Part shown: positions 11,166 to 23,200 of the stretch, piece by piece
How the letters are laid out: each line of letters opens with the position of its first letter
Position numbering within the stretch: the first letter of the stretch is position 1
The notes under the pieces: model-generated
Told to the model about the DNA's origin: nothing
The model's input: the letters and a program-made list of their open reading frames with translations, nothing else
Database searches by the model: none
Assembly: GCA_024138015.1 (NCBI GenBank)
Contig: JAMXBB010000010.1
Span: 15,099,835 to 15,163,834, forward strand
DNA from: Lumnitzera littorea
Lineage: Eukaryota; Streptophyta; Magnoliopsida; Myrtales; Combretaceae
Length of the DNA stretch: 64,000 nt
Direction: 5' to 3'
Position numbers and translations under genes: made by a program

Positions 11166-12507
11166 ATGTAATGCGCTTGTTAATTTTAGAATATATTTAT
11201 GGATAAAAATAAAGTGGTAACGCAAAAAGATGATCTTTTTTTTTTTTGTTTTATACCTTTTCAATATTAACATAGATATGCTAATAAAGAAAAAAACTCC
11301 TTCTTTTAATAATTAAACTTAAAAACCAATGGTAACTTTTGAGAACATTTTAATTACAACAACTTAACATCATATGTTATAGAAAAATTATTTGAAATTG
11401 TTTAGAAAAGTGTGAAAATAAAGTAAAAATAGAATTTTATTAAAAAAGCAAAAACCAAAATATAAAGCAAGAGCATGGTTTTGAACATTTTAAGAAAAAT
11501 CAAATTTAAATTTAAATTTATGAGCAATAATACAAACTAAATTTGCACATCATAGAAAGAAGATAAATCTTAATTATGATATGATAAATGATATTTGTTC
11601 CAACGATTTAAAGTGTTAAAACCTGTTTGCAATAAAATTATATTGAAAAGAGACATCAAAGTAGTTGTTTAATGGTTAAAAAAAATGAGAGAAAGATAAA
11701 AACAATTGTTTATTTATCTATATTTATATTATTTAAGTGAGAAAAGTTTTGTGTAACCACCACTCAGTTTTCTCACAAAATTCTATTAAATACCTTTAAA
11801 ACTTTTACACCATTCAATGCCATAAAAATAATTATACAAGGTATTATAGTAAATTCCTAGATAACCTCTTTTTAACCTTGTTAACCTACTAATAATAGTT
11901 TTTCTTCCACTTCTCCATTATTATCTTCTCATTCTTCCTCTCTCCCATACTATCCTTTAACTTATCTTACTAGTTTTAATCTATCTTTCTTCTCACAATT
12001 TCCTATAATCGATAACCTCCAATTATTTACACACAATGCACAAAGTTTCAATGCTTAATGGAAATTGATAAAGTTTAATTAGTAATTTAAAATATTTGAA
12101 TATTATATTAAAAATGTTGATGTGGAATAACGTGTAATTTATTCTAAAATCAATTCATACCTTTGTTTTTGAAAAATAGGATATGAGAGAATTTACTTTA
12201 AATAAAAGTATAATAAATCCACAAAATAAAGACATGAGTCAAAAGAGAAAATTCCACTACTATTTATATTAGTAATAACTTTGATATTTAACTTTTCTTC
12301 CCTTTTTTTTATTTTCTTATACTAATGTATAATTATTCTAAGAGACCTTATTCTATCATTTTCTTCATAATTCTTGATTTTCCTTCATTTTGTTTTTGCA
12401 TTATGAATTGTTAATGTTCAATTCAATAATTGCTCTATGTGTTTAAATTTTATTATATAGTTATTTTTAATTTTTTTTACATGCGTCACTAGTGCACGCC
12501 TACTAAT

Positions 12508-13640
12508 TTAGTGTAAAACCAAATAATTTGAACTTATTTTATTTGGGTATAAGAAATGTTTTTACTACCCAAAAAAAAGTACGGGAAAAAAAAAGTTAGA
12601 AGGGAACAGTTATAAAATACTAATATTAATATAAAACACTAGTAGTTATTCTAATTGGCAAACAAACCAATTATTTTCCTATTTGTAATTAATGGTAGTT
12701 CTAAAAAAATCAAAGGATAAAATAAAAAATGGTTCCTTTTCAATAAAACATTAAGAAAATAAATATAAATAAATGATTTTATATATAAGCATCTTTTTGC
12801 TATACACGTATATGTACATATGTTTTATTAAATCATTAATTAATATAAAAAGATTCAAAATATAACCAATCTAATTTTCAATCACAAAAATTGACATCAT
12901 ATTATATTTGGAAAAATTTTAAGGTAAATGAAAAAACAATTTAATATATAGATTTTTTTAATTATTGAAAAAGGAAAATTAGGAATATATATATATTAGA
13001 CTATATTTTGTTAATCCACATATTTTATCTTTTTACTTTTTCTTTTTAACATATGGTTGAAAAATATGTTTAACGATGGATAAAACAAATAGTTATATAT
13101 ACATCATAAATAAATGGAAACCTCTTAGAAAGTAAATTTGCATAGTCAGGATAAGAAAATGTGCAAAAAAGTATTACATAAGAACTAATAACAAAAAGTA
13201 GGATAGATTGTACAATCTTTTATAATTACCAATATTAAAAAAGTAATAAAAATACATAACTTAAAACTACATATATGAGTACTAAAAAAAGTAAATTGTA
13301 TAAGGTAAAAGCCATACTTGATAAAAATTAAGAAATGTTTTTGAAAAAAAAAAAAAGAATGTTGCACCATTTTTTAATGAAAGTACAATAACTTTAAAAC
13401 AAAAAAAAGGGGAAAAGAATCGAGTCACCTTTGAATTAATTGTGTAGATTCCTTTCTAATTTCATAATCAAGGTTGTTTGCATTTATATTATGAAAATGC
13501 TAATATGATAACAAATTGCACATATTTTCGATTTAATGAATTGTGTATAAATATTGACAATAATATCAAAAGTATAACTCTACCTCTTTAAAACTTTTGA
13601 AAATATACATACACATCCCAAACCATTGTAAAAACTCCAA
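12508..13640. other. AT-rich DNA, nothing recognised
   Basis: Very AT-rich, with homopolymer runs and no coding gene or repeat that I can name. The 61-codon minus-strand frame at 13185-13370 is a product of A-rich tracts. Confidence 0.6.
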
Positions 13641-13644
13641 ATCA

Positions 13645-14720
13645 TCGATATTTAGTTAAAGGAGGTGATACAAGACAAGTGCATCTATCAGTTTTAATAT
13701 AGTAGATGTAAATCCGACTTGATCTCTCAGAGACCTCGAGTACTAATACTAACCTTAGCTCTATTATCTAACAAGAAAATTGTGATGAATTGAATGAATT
13801 AAAAATATTAAAATTAACAAACTAATCTAATTATAAGACTTGACTAAGCAATTTAGGAAGCGATAAAATTAATAACGACTTTAAGAAGGCAAATAGCATA
13901 TTTAGGAATTGTTTCCCCTAATGTTTAACATGTGATCGCTAAAAATATTTCTAATTCCATCTATATTATTCTTGATTGGAGAAATTCACAATTGAAGTTA
14001 ACACTTTTTTTAAGCATATTAACCATAATCCTAAATTATTTACCGGAATATCTTCACTTAGTAATATAATTTAGAATCACATTAATATACAATGAATTCC
14101 CACATAAAAATAATAACTTTTTGGAAGAATCATGTATTTTATCTCTAAGTATGCATATAATTCTTTTCAATTATGTCAAGATCTTATTACACATGTGATT
14201 TCTCAATCATCATGCATAATATCATAGATTGATATCCTATAAATATCAATTAATAATTAAAACGCATAATTGAATCAAGAAAGATAGAAACTTTATTGAA
14301 AATTATCAATAAATCTAATAGTCACATGAAACTCTAGGTTCTACAATCCTAAATACCAAAATCTTAAGTTATCATGATGAAATTAAAAACAAATTGCAAC
14401 AAAATCAAGAAATAAAATATGAAAAACCCCTTTTATTGATGAGAAATCTTTTTCAATCTTGAAGTTAAATATTGCTTTCGCCTTTTGTTCCTCCTTCTCT
14501 TCAAGTCTCTTCTCTTTTGAATGTCCAAAATTATGTGTAAAACCTTCATAAATCCTCATATAATGTATTGTGAAGTTTGTTTTTTTCGTCACCAGACACA
14601 GCTTGAGACATAGTTATGTCTCCAGGTTGTGTAACTTACTAACCTTAGCATAAAAATTATCCTGCATGGACACAGCTTGGGAAACAATTATGTCCAAAAA
14701 CATGTAACTTTCTAATAAAA
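13645..14720. mobile_element. Possible orphan non-coding tail of a Ty3/gypsy element
   Basis: The stretch opens with a moderately complex segment (13650-13780, including CTCTCAGAGACCTCGAGTAC). A long AT-rich, TAATT-rich tract follows, ending in a segment around 14590-14710 that contains two similar CACAGCTTG-GA-ACA-AGTTATGTC words. From memory, this layout recalls the long untranslated region next to the LTR in plant Tat/Ogre-type elements. No coding domain is present, so the assignment is tentative. Confidence 0.3.
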
Positions 14721-15426
14721 AATTATCACTTTCTCTTATTGTTTATGTAATTTCATAACTCATTCATTTGAACTCTAAATTGAGTGAAACTTGATTCCTT
14801 TTCTTCATTTTTAATCCGAGAACCCGTTCAAACCTTAAAATCAAAATTTTATTCAATTAAGTATCAATTTCTTTAAAAAAATAAAAATATAAAGGAAATA
14901 CTATAAAATCATCACGTGAAATGTATTTAAAATAAGAATTATTAGGAGGTATTTACAATTATCTCTTGTTTTCATTGAAAAAATAAGTATATGTATAGGA
15001 GTTACTTATTTAAAGTACAATTTCCTTTTATTTTACAATGATACCAATAATTGAAACTCACATGAACGTATCTTTACCTAAATTCTAAATACTTCTTCAA
15101 ATTTGTAATAGTTTTTTAACTTGAATACAATACGATGGCAATATAGTTGAATTATGTCACTCAAGTAAGATTAGAATGCTTTCCAAATGCTCGAATGATT
15201 GTCTCAGTAAACATATCTCTACAAGGATTTATGAAAGATATCCGTACAAGAGACATCCTTATCATTCCTAACAGCAAATAATAAATGTAAATACGAACTT
15301 AATTCTAAGAAAAAAAAAAAAGGTAAACAAACCTTACTAAGTAAAGTTAAATATGGGAAAATTAGAGAAGCCGTTCTACTAATTAACATGAGAGTATTAA
15401 GATGAAAAATGAAAAAAAGAAAATAT
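14721..15426. other. AT-rich DNA, nothing recognised
   Basis: I see no gene, RNA gene or named repeat in this AT-rich segment. Confidence 0.6.
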
Positions 15427-15570
15427 GCACCAATATGTTCTCCTTAAAAGTGATTCTTAAAATCTGGAAATTCATATGAGGAAAATAAAGGAATAGAAGA
15501 ATAAGATGGTTTTGAAAAAAAAAAAGTAGGAAAAGTAAATAGTAATAATATGTAGATTGAGTAGTTATAA
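15427..15570 (+). repeat. Dispersed repeat, copy B
   Basis: This is the diverged partner of copy A at 11012-11165, in the same orientation. It runs from GCACCAATATGTTCTCCTTA to TTGAGTAGTTATAA. The two copies show several small indels, so they are not a recent duplication. Confidence 0.8.
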
Positions 15571-18500
15571 AGCTTAAATAGGATAAAATTGAAAGGATAT
15601 GACAACTGAAAAAGTTATAGAAATTATAGTTATTGAAAAACTGAAAAGTTATAATTTTTGAAAAAGCTTCCAAAATTATATATAAAGTTTTTACAGATAT
15701 AGTGGTAATAATTTTTTAATTCAATATATTATTATCTTTAGTATAGTATATACTTTTAAAAAAATCTAGGGCAAATCACAAATAAATGACCTATATTTTC
15801 ACCTTTTTGTAATGAGATGATTCGATTTTTTTTCCCCTTGACAAATAGCAAACCTAAGATTTACTTTGCCTTGTTCCATACAAAATACTGTTAGTAACAT
15901 CACGTGTTGAGCATTTATATCATAATAGACAACTCAAAATATCTTAAATCCCCAATTGATCAAGACCCTTAAACTCCTAAAATTAGAATTGTTCATCTCC
16001 ATTTAACAACAAAAAAAAAAGCATTCAGTTGAAAAAGGAACCTTAATATTATTGAGTTCTTTCATAAGTGTTTTTATAATAACAATAAAGAAGAAAGATG
16101 TTTTATCAGTACGCTAAGTATGTAAGTTATTAAGCAAACTTAAGCTTATATTTAAGGTTTGATTTTGAAGATTAGAGATGAATTTAGAAGCTAATTCAAA
16201 GACATTATATCAAATTTTCACAAAACAATACAATTTAAATGGTTTATTACACTTTTAACGATTTGAAGGCTCAGCTCCACTTGTTAGATATATTTTGGTA
16301 ATATATATAATATATTCCACTAAGTTAGACACATATCCACAGGCATCAAAGTATTAGATAGTTATAAGTTTTTTTCATGATATTTGGTGAAATTTCATGA
16401 AAATAAATGGAGGATTTCATGGAGTTCAAATCGGAATTTTTATTCAAGCACATATTAAGTTGGGCGTATACAACAATACAAGATAAGGATGAATCTTATC
16501 TAATTTAGTGCAGATTTTTATTCAAATTTAAACTAACGGATATGTATTGAAGCTCATGGAGATGTCAATTTTAAATTAATAAGATAATCTACAAGAAATA
16601 TGTGCAAAGTTGCAATATGATATTTTAGAGGACTAACATTTTGAATTTAAGTATTTATCAAGCTAGAAATAAGTTGCTATTTTTTAAGAGTTTAAATCTA
16701 CAAAAGGAGTCCAAATTTTCAAAAAATACTTTGAAGAATACAAGAGTCGAAATAAAGAAATAAGCAAGAATTCATGCTACTCTTATTCTCCATTTAATAA
16801 TAGTTTAACATTCAATTAAAATCAATCAACAAGAGTGATTTAGGATCCACAAATCAAGGGATCACACTCCCCAACGAGTAGTTCAAAATAACTTGAGATC
16901 TTTTAAAACTTGTCAAAAAATTCTACAAAGAGATGTCGTACTTAAAGAATGTATATACGAGACAATTCAAATTTATGAGATAAATTGATCCATAATTTTC
17001 AATTGCAAACTTTATTCTCAAAAGAATTGAAAGATATAATCAAAAGCTAAATCAAAGACACCATTATTTACTATACTCTATTGTGCACTTGTGCTTACAT
17101 TTTGAGGATTATTGTATTTTGTGATAGGTTTGGTTTTAGAAGAGAGATATATTATTTTATAGATATATGGTTAAGCAATTATAGCTTAGTGAGACAGAGT
17201 AGAAAAATTGTAGTTGTTTCTCTTTTGATGGGAATATTAAAAGATGCATAGTGGAACCGCATCGGTGTAGATTTCTTAGTTTGCAGTAGAGTTGGAAAAG
17301 TATAATAGGTATAAGGACGAAATATTATGATTCTTTGAGCATGATTTTCTCATCCCTATTCTCTTTTATTTTGTATTTTTTATATTAATATATATTGTTT
17401 TACAACCAATCTTACCTAAGTAATCAAAGGAGATGTTTTAGTTTACTTTTGCAAAAAATTTAAATTTTTTTAAGTAACAAATTCAGCTCATTCTTGGTTA
17501 CTTTTGGGACTTACAAGTATCAATAAGAGGAATAATTTAAGCAAAAAAATAAACAAAATTTTTTATTATTATTATTTTTCAAATTTCATGATGAACACAC
17601 TTGTATGTTGGTAAATCATGTTGAAGATGGTAATTAACAATTTTTTCTTGTCTACGTAAAATTGGACTTAGTAGTTTTCAGCTTAAAATCAAATTATATT
17701 AAACTAGTCTTTCTTAACTTGCTTTCAATCTGTAACTCGTAAAACCCATCTTGGTTATCAGGTATTTACTTTCTGTGTCTCTCACTCCGTGTGTGTATGT
17801 GTGTGTCTAATTTTCTTTTATTTTTACATGTGAATAGAAAAAATCTAATCTTTTATGTTTCATTGGATCATGTTGATGTACCCTTTTAGCTTTTCGTCCA
17901 AGGATTTTTTTTTTTTTTTATATTCTTTTAATGTTATTGGCTAATTGGATCTTGGGTGTTTGTTGGTTAGATTTATCAAACAAATTTCACGAAAAGTACG
18001 AAATCTACAATCCAACAACATCTTTATAATGCGAAATTTTTATTTTTATTTTTTACATTTTATAGTGATAAAGATTGTTTCTTCGCATACATTTTTCGTG
18101 ATCAAATTATCAAATGAGTACTAGAATATAGAGTTCTAATCTAAGAAAATCAATTTTAATTTTTCAAAATTTTAATTAAATAAAGCTGTAACTAGAAATT
18201 AACATGAAACTAAACAAATTAATATAATAAGTATAATTAAATGAAGGGTTAGAAGGAGAAACTCTAATTGCATGGGTGTTGGATGATGTAAGGATTAATT
18301 GATCAAATTGCAGTTCTCACGAAAGTCATTTTTACTTAAAACTAGTGCATTTAATATTATTTTATTAGTGAAACGCGGATAAAAGTCAGTTATGGAGCTC
18401 TCCCTTCATGCTTTCTAGTCAACGGAGAATATAGTTCGGTTCAGTATGATTTGCTTTCTATTAAAATTAAACAGTTTAAATATTTTTTTTTTCAATTAAA

Positions 18501-18584
18501 CTTAACCGGTTAGCTTCATAAATTTTTCTAACCTCAAATAAAGCAGTCAGTTTGTTTTGTTTCATCATGCCAACCCTTTATTAA
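15571..18584. other. AT-rich intergenic DNA, possible LTR-like remnant
   Basis: No protein-coding gene is visible over 3 kb. The part from about 16150 to 17440 is somewhat more complex. It ends in a segment with GTGGAACCGCATCGGTGTAG (17251-17270), then a TTTTGTATTTTT-rich tail, and may be an old LTR. I could not find terminal TG/CA ends or a second copy. The rest is AT-rich with no recognised signals. Confidence 0.4.
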
Positions 18585-18860
18585 TTGAAAAAAATCAAAG
18601 TTCAAGCTTACGATATTGGTCAGGGTGTTGAAAATCATCCTACCCAGAATCAAAATCTATCAGCTTTGAGAAGTAACATAGATGAGCATATGTCAGGGTA
18701 TCCATATGACTATCCGAGTGCAATTACAATTTTCATAATGGCAAATTTTATGACTTCAACGTTTCCCATACAACCTTTATCATATGCTATAGCTTCGTCG
18801 TGTTTTTTCCATTCAAAGGAAGCTCCAACTGCAGAAACAAATGCAACTTCAGGCATGTGA
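18585..18860. other. Short open segment of unknown origin
   Basis: The plus strand is open for 91 codons and the minus strand for about 48 codons over 18860-18710. The minus-strand reading starts MPEVAFVSAVGASFEWKK and looks slightly more protein-like than its surroundings. I do not recognise either protein. It may be a fragment of a captured or decayed gene. AT-rich DNA lies on both sides, with no convincing promoter or splice context. Confidence 0.2.
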
Positions 18861-19250
18861 ACAGGCCATCGTTCCTTTTTTTTTTTTTTTTATTCTTTAA
18901 TAGTTAATCGATTCGGTCAAGTTCAAACTAAGTTAAATCGAACCATGAATAGAACCAAATATAAAAAACCGATTTTTTTTATTTGGTTCACTATTTTTTT
19001 ACCCAACCCTAACAATCAACTATAGTGATTAGTAAATGTTTCAATTTAGAAAAGTACTTATACCCTTATGCACACACGATTGTAACCTTGTGATACCAAA
19101 GAATTAACAAAAGTAAGCCATTTCATTTCATGATTCTTGCCATTTTACTTATTGTTGCATTTTTATCTTGTTGTGTATTGCCTCAAAGATATCTATGTTT
19201 TGTTGGCCATCACTATATAAGTTAGGCTTGCGTATTACTATAGAGGTAAG
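18861..19250. other. AT-rich DNA, nothing recognised
   Basis: No gene or named repeat is visible. A T homopolymer lies at about 18877-18890. Confidence 0.5.
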
Positions 19251-20580
19251 ACATTGAGTATCGTATAAACCATCTATGTGTTAGAGAAAACTTTAAAGTT
19301 TAAACTTTAATAGTTGGTGTAGCAAATGAAGAGATGAGTGATGGCCCAATGAATGAATGAGGGTGATAGTCGGTGAGGTTCTTTAACCAATAAGAGAGGG
19401 TCCCTCTCTAGATGCAAGCGAAGTGTCTGTCTCCTTTCATGGTAGTGACTAAGGAATATAGGTGTGTGTATGTGTCACCTGTGTTTTACCATGACTCTAA
19501 AAGAGAGGTTGGCCTTTGTGTATAGGTTCAAATTGGATAAAGGGTAGCATTGAAACTTCAATGAGTAGTGATATGTTCATCTTCAATGATGAAGCTTCTC
19601 CAAGGAAAATAGTATGGCCCATATAAAAATATGTACCTTAAGATGATTTCCAAATTCTCTTCTCCTTATACTAAACAATGAAATCAAGATAAAATAAATA
19701 AAGAGCACATGCTTTTAAACGGGTAACACAATATGTAAGGCTTTGTTATAGAGGTAGAAAAAAGTGAGAAAAATATTGTTGTTGCTTATATTTCGCTGGT
19801 AGAGATTGTGTAATTTGGGTCTTGAGGGAAAGTCTTGATCTACAAAACAGGACATAATTAGTTGGCACTAGGAGATTATCTCACATAATCACTCCAATGT
19901 TTAAGTTAATGTCTATGGGATTGGAGAAAACTAGAGAGCAAGAAGGCTAGTGCATGTATGTGTAAAGTGTCTTCTTGTAGAGTTTGACCCCTATTTATAC
20001 ATTTTAGGGAAGGAATATTGGATAGATTCATATCTTATCCAATTAAGCAAGTGTATCTTTTAAATAGATATGGTTTAACATTCCTTAAGGTGACATGACA
20101 CTTTGGTCATTCTCATGAATTGGTACTTCCATAGTGTTCCTAGGTATTTGAGGCCCCAAATGGACAGTTGAATTCTGAGGTTCCTATGGCATTTGGCTCA
20201 ACCTAAGTATAAGGACCAAGACACGGACCCAACCCACTAAAGGTCCAAGGATAGTAAAGGTCGCTTATGGACAATCCTCCAAGGTTAGGATTTGGACTAC
20301 CATGAATCAATCATGGGTTAAGGTAGGACGGCTTATAGTCCATAAAGGTTAGAATGAGTCTTAGGAGTATAAGATCCAAAATTACCCTTAACACTTACCT
20401 TTACCTATCCCCCACCCCCACCCCCACCCTTATACCCCAACATACCCACACCTATACCTATGCATAGCCTTCTAAGTCTCCTTACTAAAGTTACGATAAG
20501 GAGATTCAAACATAAGGACGTGCTACCAAAGCATTTTTGGAGTTAAGTATGTCACTTTATCTTAAACATAGAACGAACTT
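19251..20580. repeat. LTR-like sequence beside the second gypsy remnant
   Basis: The block 19820-20030 contains ACTCCAATGTTTAAGTTAAT, followed by GAGAGCAAGAAGG and a CCCCTATTTATA stretch. The candidate LTR at 5535-6064 has the same arrangement (TTCCAATGCTTAAGTTAACA, then TTTATAGAGGA). This is typical of the promoter and 5' part of plant gypsy LTRs read in reverse. A C-rich simple stretch lies at 20408-20429. Exact borders cannot be set. Confidence 0.4.
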
Positions 20581-21110
20581 CAAATGTTCACCATGGACTG
20601 GCTTCCTTAATATTATGCCATAAACCCCCACTTTTGACGAAGTAGGGGTTTATTCCAAAACTAAGTTGGTTTCTTTGAATTAGGGTGATTTAATAATAAG
20701 ATTTAAGACTTTAATGCAATCTTGATATAATTATTAAAGGAGCGATTTTGATAATTATAATCAAAGTTAAGAGTTAATTTGAGAAGTGAGTTCGGTTAAC
20801 TTAATCTAGGAATCCTTATAGTTCAATAGCAAAAATAAGGTTGATTATGTCATAAATTCTAGGCAAAATTCACTATTTGAATATTAAAGTTTATGAGTTC
20901 TTAATAATTTTATTGTCCTTTCTATTTTATGTTTTGTTAGTTCTTTTATTTTAGTTAGATTAGATTAATTAGTTTAATTTAGATTTAGTAATTTAATAAT
21001 CTACACTTAGTTGTTAGGTTAGATAAAAGGAAAATAAGGAAAAGTACCAGCATTTCAATAACTAGTCCCAAAGGGATCAACACTTGGACTCAAATCCATT
21101 TTACTATACA
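20581..21110. other. Retrotransposon-flanking DNA, no gene
   Basis: No coding domain is recognised. The segment sits between the LTR-like block and the decayed protease and probably belongs to the same dead element. Confidence 0.4.
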
Positions 21111-22480
21111 ATAACTTGACAAGTCTACTTGCCTACATATTAGAGTGCACCCTTATCACGTAGCAAGTGTAATTCATAAGGTTTCAAATGCTTTATGGTT
21201 GGTAGTTTGAGCTAATGCACTAGGGATTGGGATGCTACATTAGTGCAGCTTTCTCCATCCATTATGATGGTACAAACTTGCCTTTGAATGGTGCACTTAG
21301 TATGAAATAGATTCTCATACTACTTTTCCTTAGAGCTTGGCGTAGTGATCATTACTCTTTTGAGAAATAAAGTAAGTGCTTCACCTTGATTGGCATATAT
21401 ACAGGCCTCTTCTTCTAAGTAAACCTTAGGCCCTAGCTCTTACAACTTCTTACTAAGCTCATCTTTGTCTACATTATCTATTGCATCACCCTTCATAATC
21501 ATGACACATCAATTCGAGCATTAGGCTGCCAAGTATATACACCAATGCACTTAAAGCATTTTATCTCACTAGTTTTTCTTCCAAAAGACTGGCCTTTCTC
21601 AAACCATCATTTAACAGGTTTCTTAGCAAGTCAACATTTTAGGTTAATCTTCCCTTTAGTATTTCAGACTATGGGCCTTTTCTTCCTCTCAGGGTTGGTC
21701 ATTGCCAACCTTCGATACTCAAATTGAATAGTTCAACTAGAATGAGCAAGTTTGCTAAGACTAAGTCTAAGTTAGTAAGGGTTGTTTCAACTATGCTTCT
21801 TAACTTGATTGGCTATCTTAACGGCTTCTTCCAAAGTGAAGATCATTTTTACTCTAACTACATTATAGATTTCATATTGTAGCCCATAAATGAATCTTGC
21901 ACAGTTTGAGGCTAAGGCTCATCAATGTCAAATTGGATGATCAACATTTGAACAGGTCCTACAGATAGGACAAAGGAATAAACCGGCATCTCAATGACCT
22001 CTTCATCTCTTCCCAGTTCCTTACATTACATCAACCATCAAGTCTCTAAATAGTGACAAGGTACTTCCATTATGTTGCTGCGTATCCGGAGAATTATGGC
22101 ATGGCAAGACAGACTTTAATGTCATTAGCATACTAGTAACAGTCAAAAACCTTTTGAACTTTCTCTTCCCACTATAAGTATTCATCCACATCATAGCTTT
22201 AAGAGAAGGTCAAGATTTAGATCTTTACATTATTGAGACCATAGAGATCTTGAGCACTATGCTCCATTGCTTAAAAGTACTGTTCATCATCTAACTCATC
22301 TTCCTCCTGTACCTCGTCCACATCTAGCTTGCCTCTCTACTCCTTTAGCATAAATATTCTAAGTTAAGTAATTAGGTTAGTCACCTCGAGCATTTTCCCT
22401 ATATCGCTCCACTTCAACTTTGATATCATCTTCAATAACTCTATCGAGTTGGCAATTGTTTTGCATGACCATCAACATGC
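21111..22480 (-). pseudogene. Degenerate Ty3/gypsy gag-protease
   Basis: In minus-strand translation with stops, gag landmarks appear first: YDVDEYL-WEEKVQKVFDCY (about 22195-22140), then a GYAATYWKYL segment with WEEMK (about 22090-22000). IYGLQYEIYNVVRVK follows at about 21905-21850. Further on, CTIIMDGESCTNVAS at about 21280-21230 corresponds to the retropepsin active-site region, followed by LKLPTIKHLKPYELHL. Order and spacing are those of a chromovirus-type Ty3/gypsy gag-protease. RT, integrase and most of pol are absent. Multiple in-frame stops show that it is dead. It is a different lineage from the element at 1990-6064. Confidence 0.75.
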
Positions 22481-23200
22481 TTTCCTTAGGTTGATAAGTC
22501 GATCTAATTTATTGTATATTGACTTGGGAGTTTGGTTGGATTGTCTTCTATAGCTAGGTACTCCAATTTCATTGTCACCGACAACCACTTAAATACTAAA
22601 AATAGTCATCTATGACACTATCAATATCAATAACCACTTCTACAATAACTGACAGCTACTGTACTACCAACAAAATCATCACAATAACTAACTTTAGACT
22701 ACCACTCACAACCAATAACAATACCCTATAACTTCAAAACCCATTATTGTTATTACCTACGATAGCTACGTTTAACATTTGAACAAACCCAATAACTATA
22801 CACACGATAGTTATACTACTGAATCTATTTCTAGCATAGGGAACCAAAGATAATAGAGTTTACACACATAGTACAACTAGCATGCTCTAACACACTTACT
22901 GTTTTCCCAATGACGGAACTAGCACTATACCTACTACATAGTACTCTAAACTACCACTCTACTCTTATAAGAACTCTACAGCCTCAACATACTCCACAAA
23001 TTGAGATTTACCTACTGCAACAGCTATGGACAAGATACAGTAGCTACTAGCAGCAACATCACACTCAAATAGAAACTTTGTTAAATCTCATACGCTTCCT
23101 TGTAAGAACTGTGCTGTGGAACTAATGAAGTTGATTTGCCTCGAGGTAAGGTACACATAAGGAATATCAAAGGGAAACTGAAATAAAATAAGAAAAAGCT
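22481..23200 (-). other. Leader region of the second gypsy remnant
   Basis: This lies upstream of gag on the minus strand. The plus strand is rich in ACTA/AACAA words and has no gene. I could not find a clear primer-binding site or LTR border. Confidence 0.35.

Larger units (their letters stand above)
10862..12507. mobile_element. Helitron-like non-autonomous fragments
   Basis: Two blocks, 10862-10965 and 11155-11260, are diverged copies of each other. Both run from a TAGT-AATATCC-TGCAATGC-type start to GCAAAAAGATGATCTTT. Read on the minus strand, the first ends in a short hairpin around GTGCATTGCAC followed by CACTAAT. On the plus strand, 12483-12507 has a near-palindrome (GCGTCACTAGTGCACGC) followed by CTACTAA before a T. 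A hairpin about 10 nt before a terminal CTRR with insertion before T is the known 3' signature of Helitrons. No Rep/helicase coding sequence is present. Borders and identity are inference. Confidence 0.35.
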
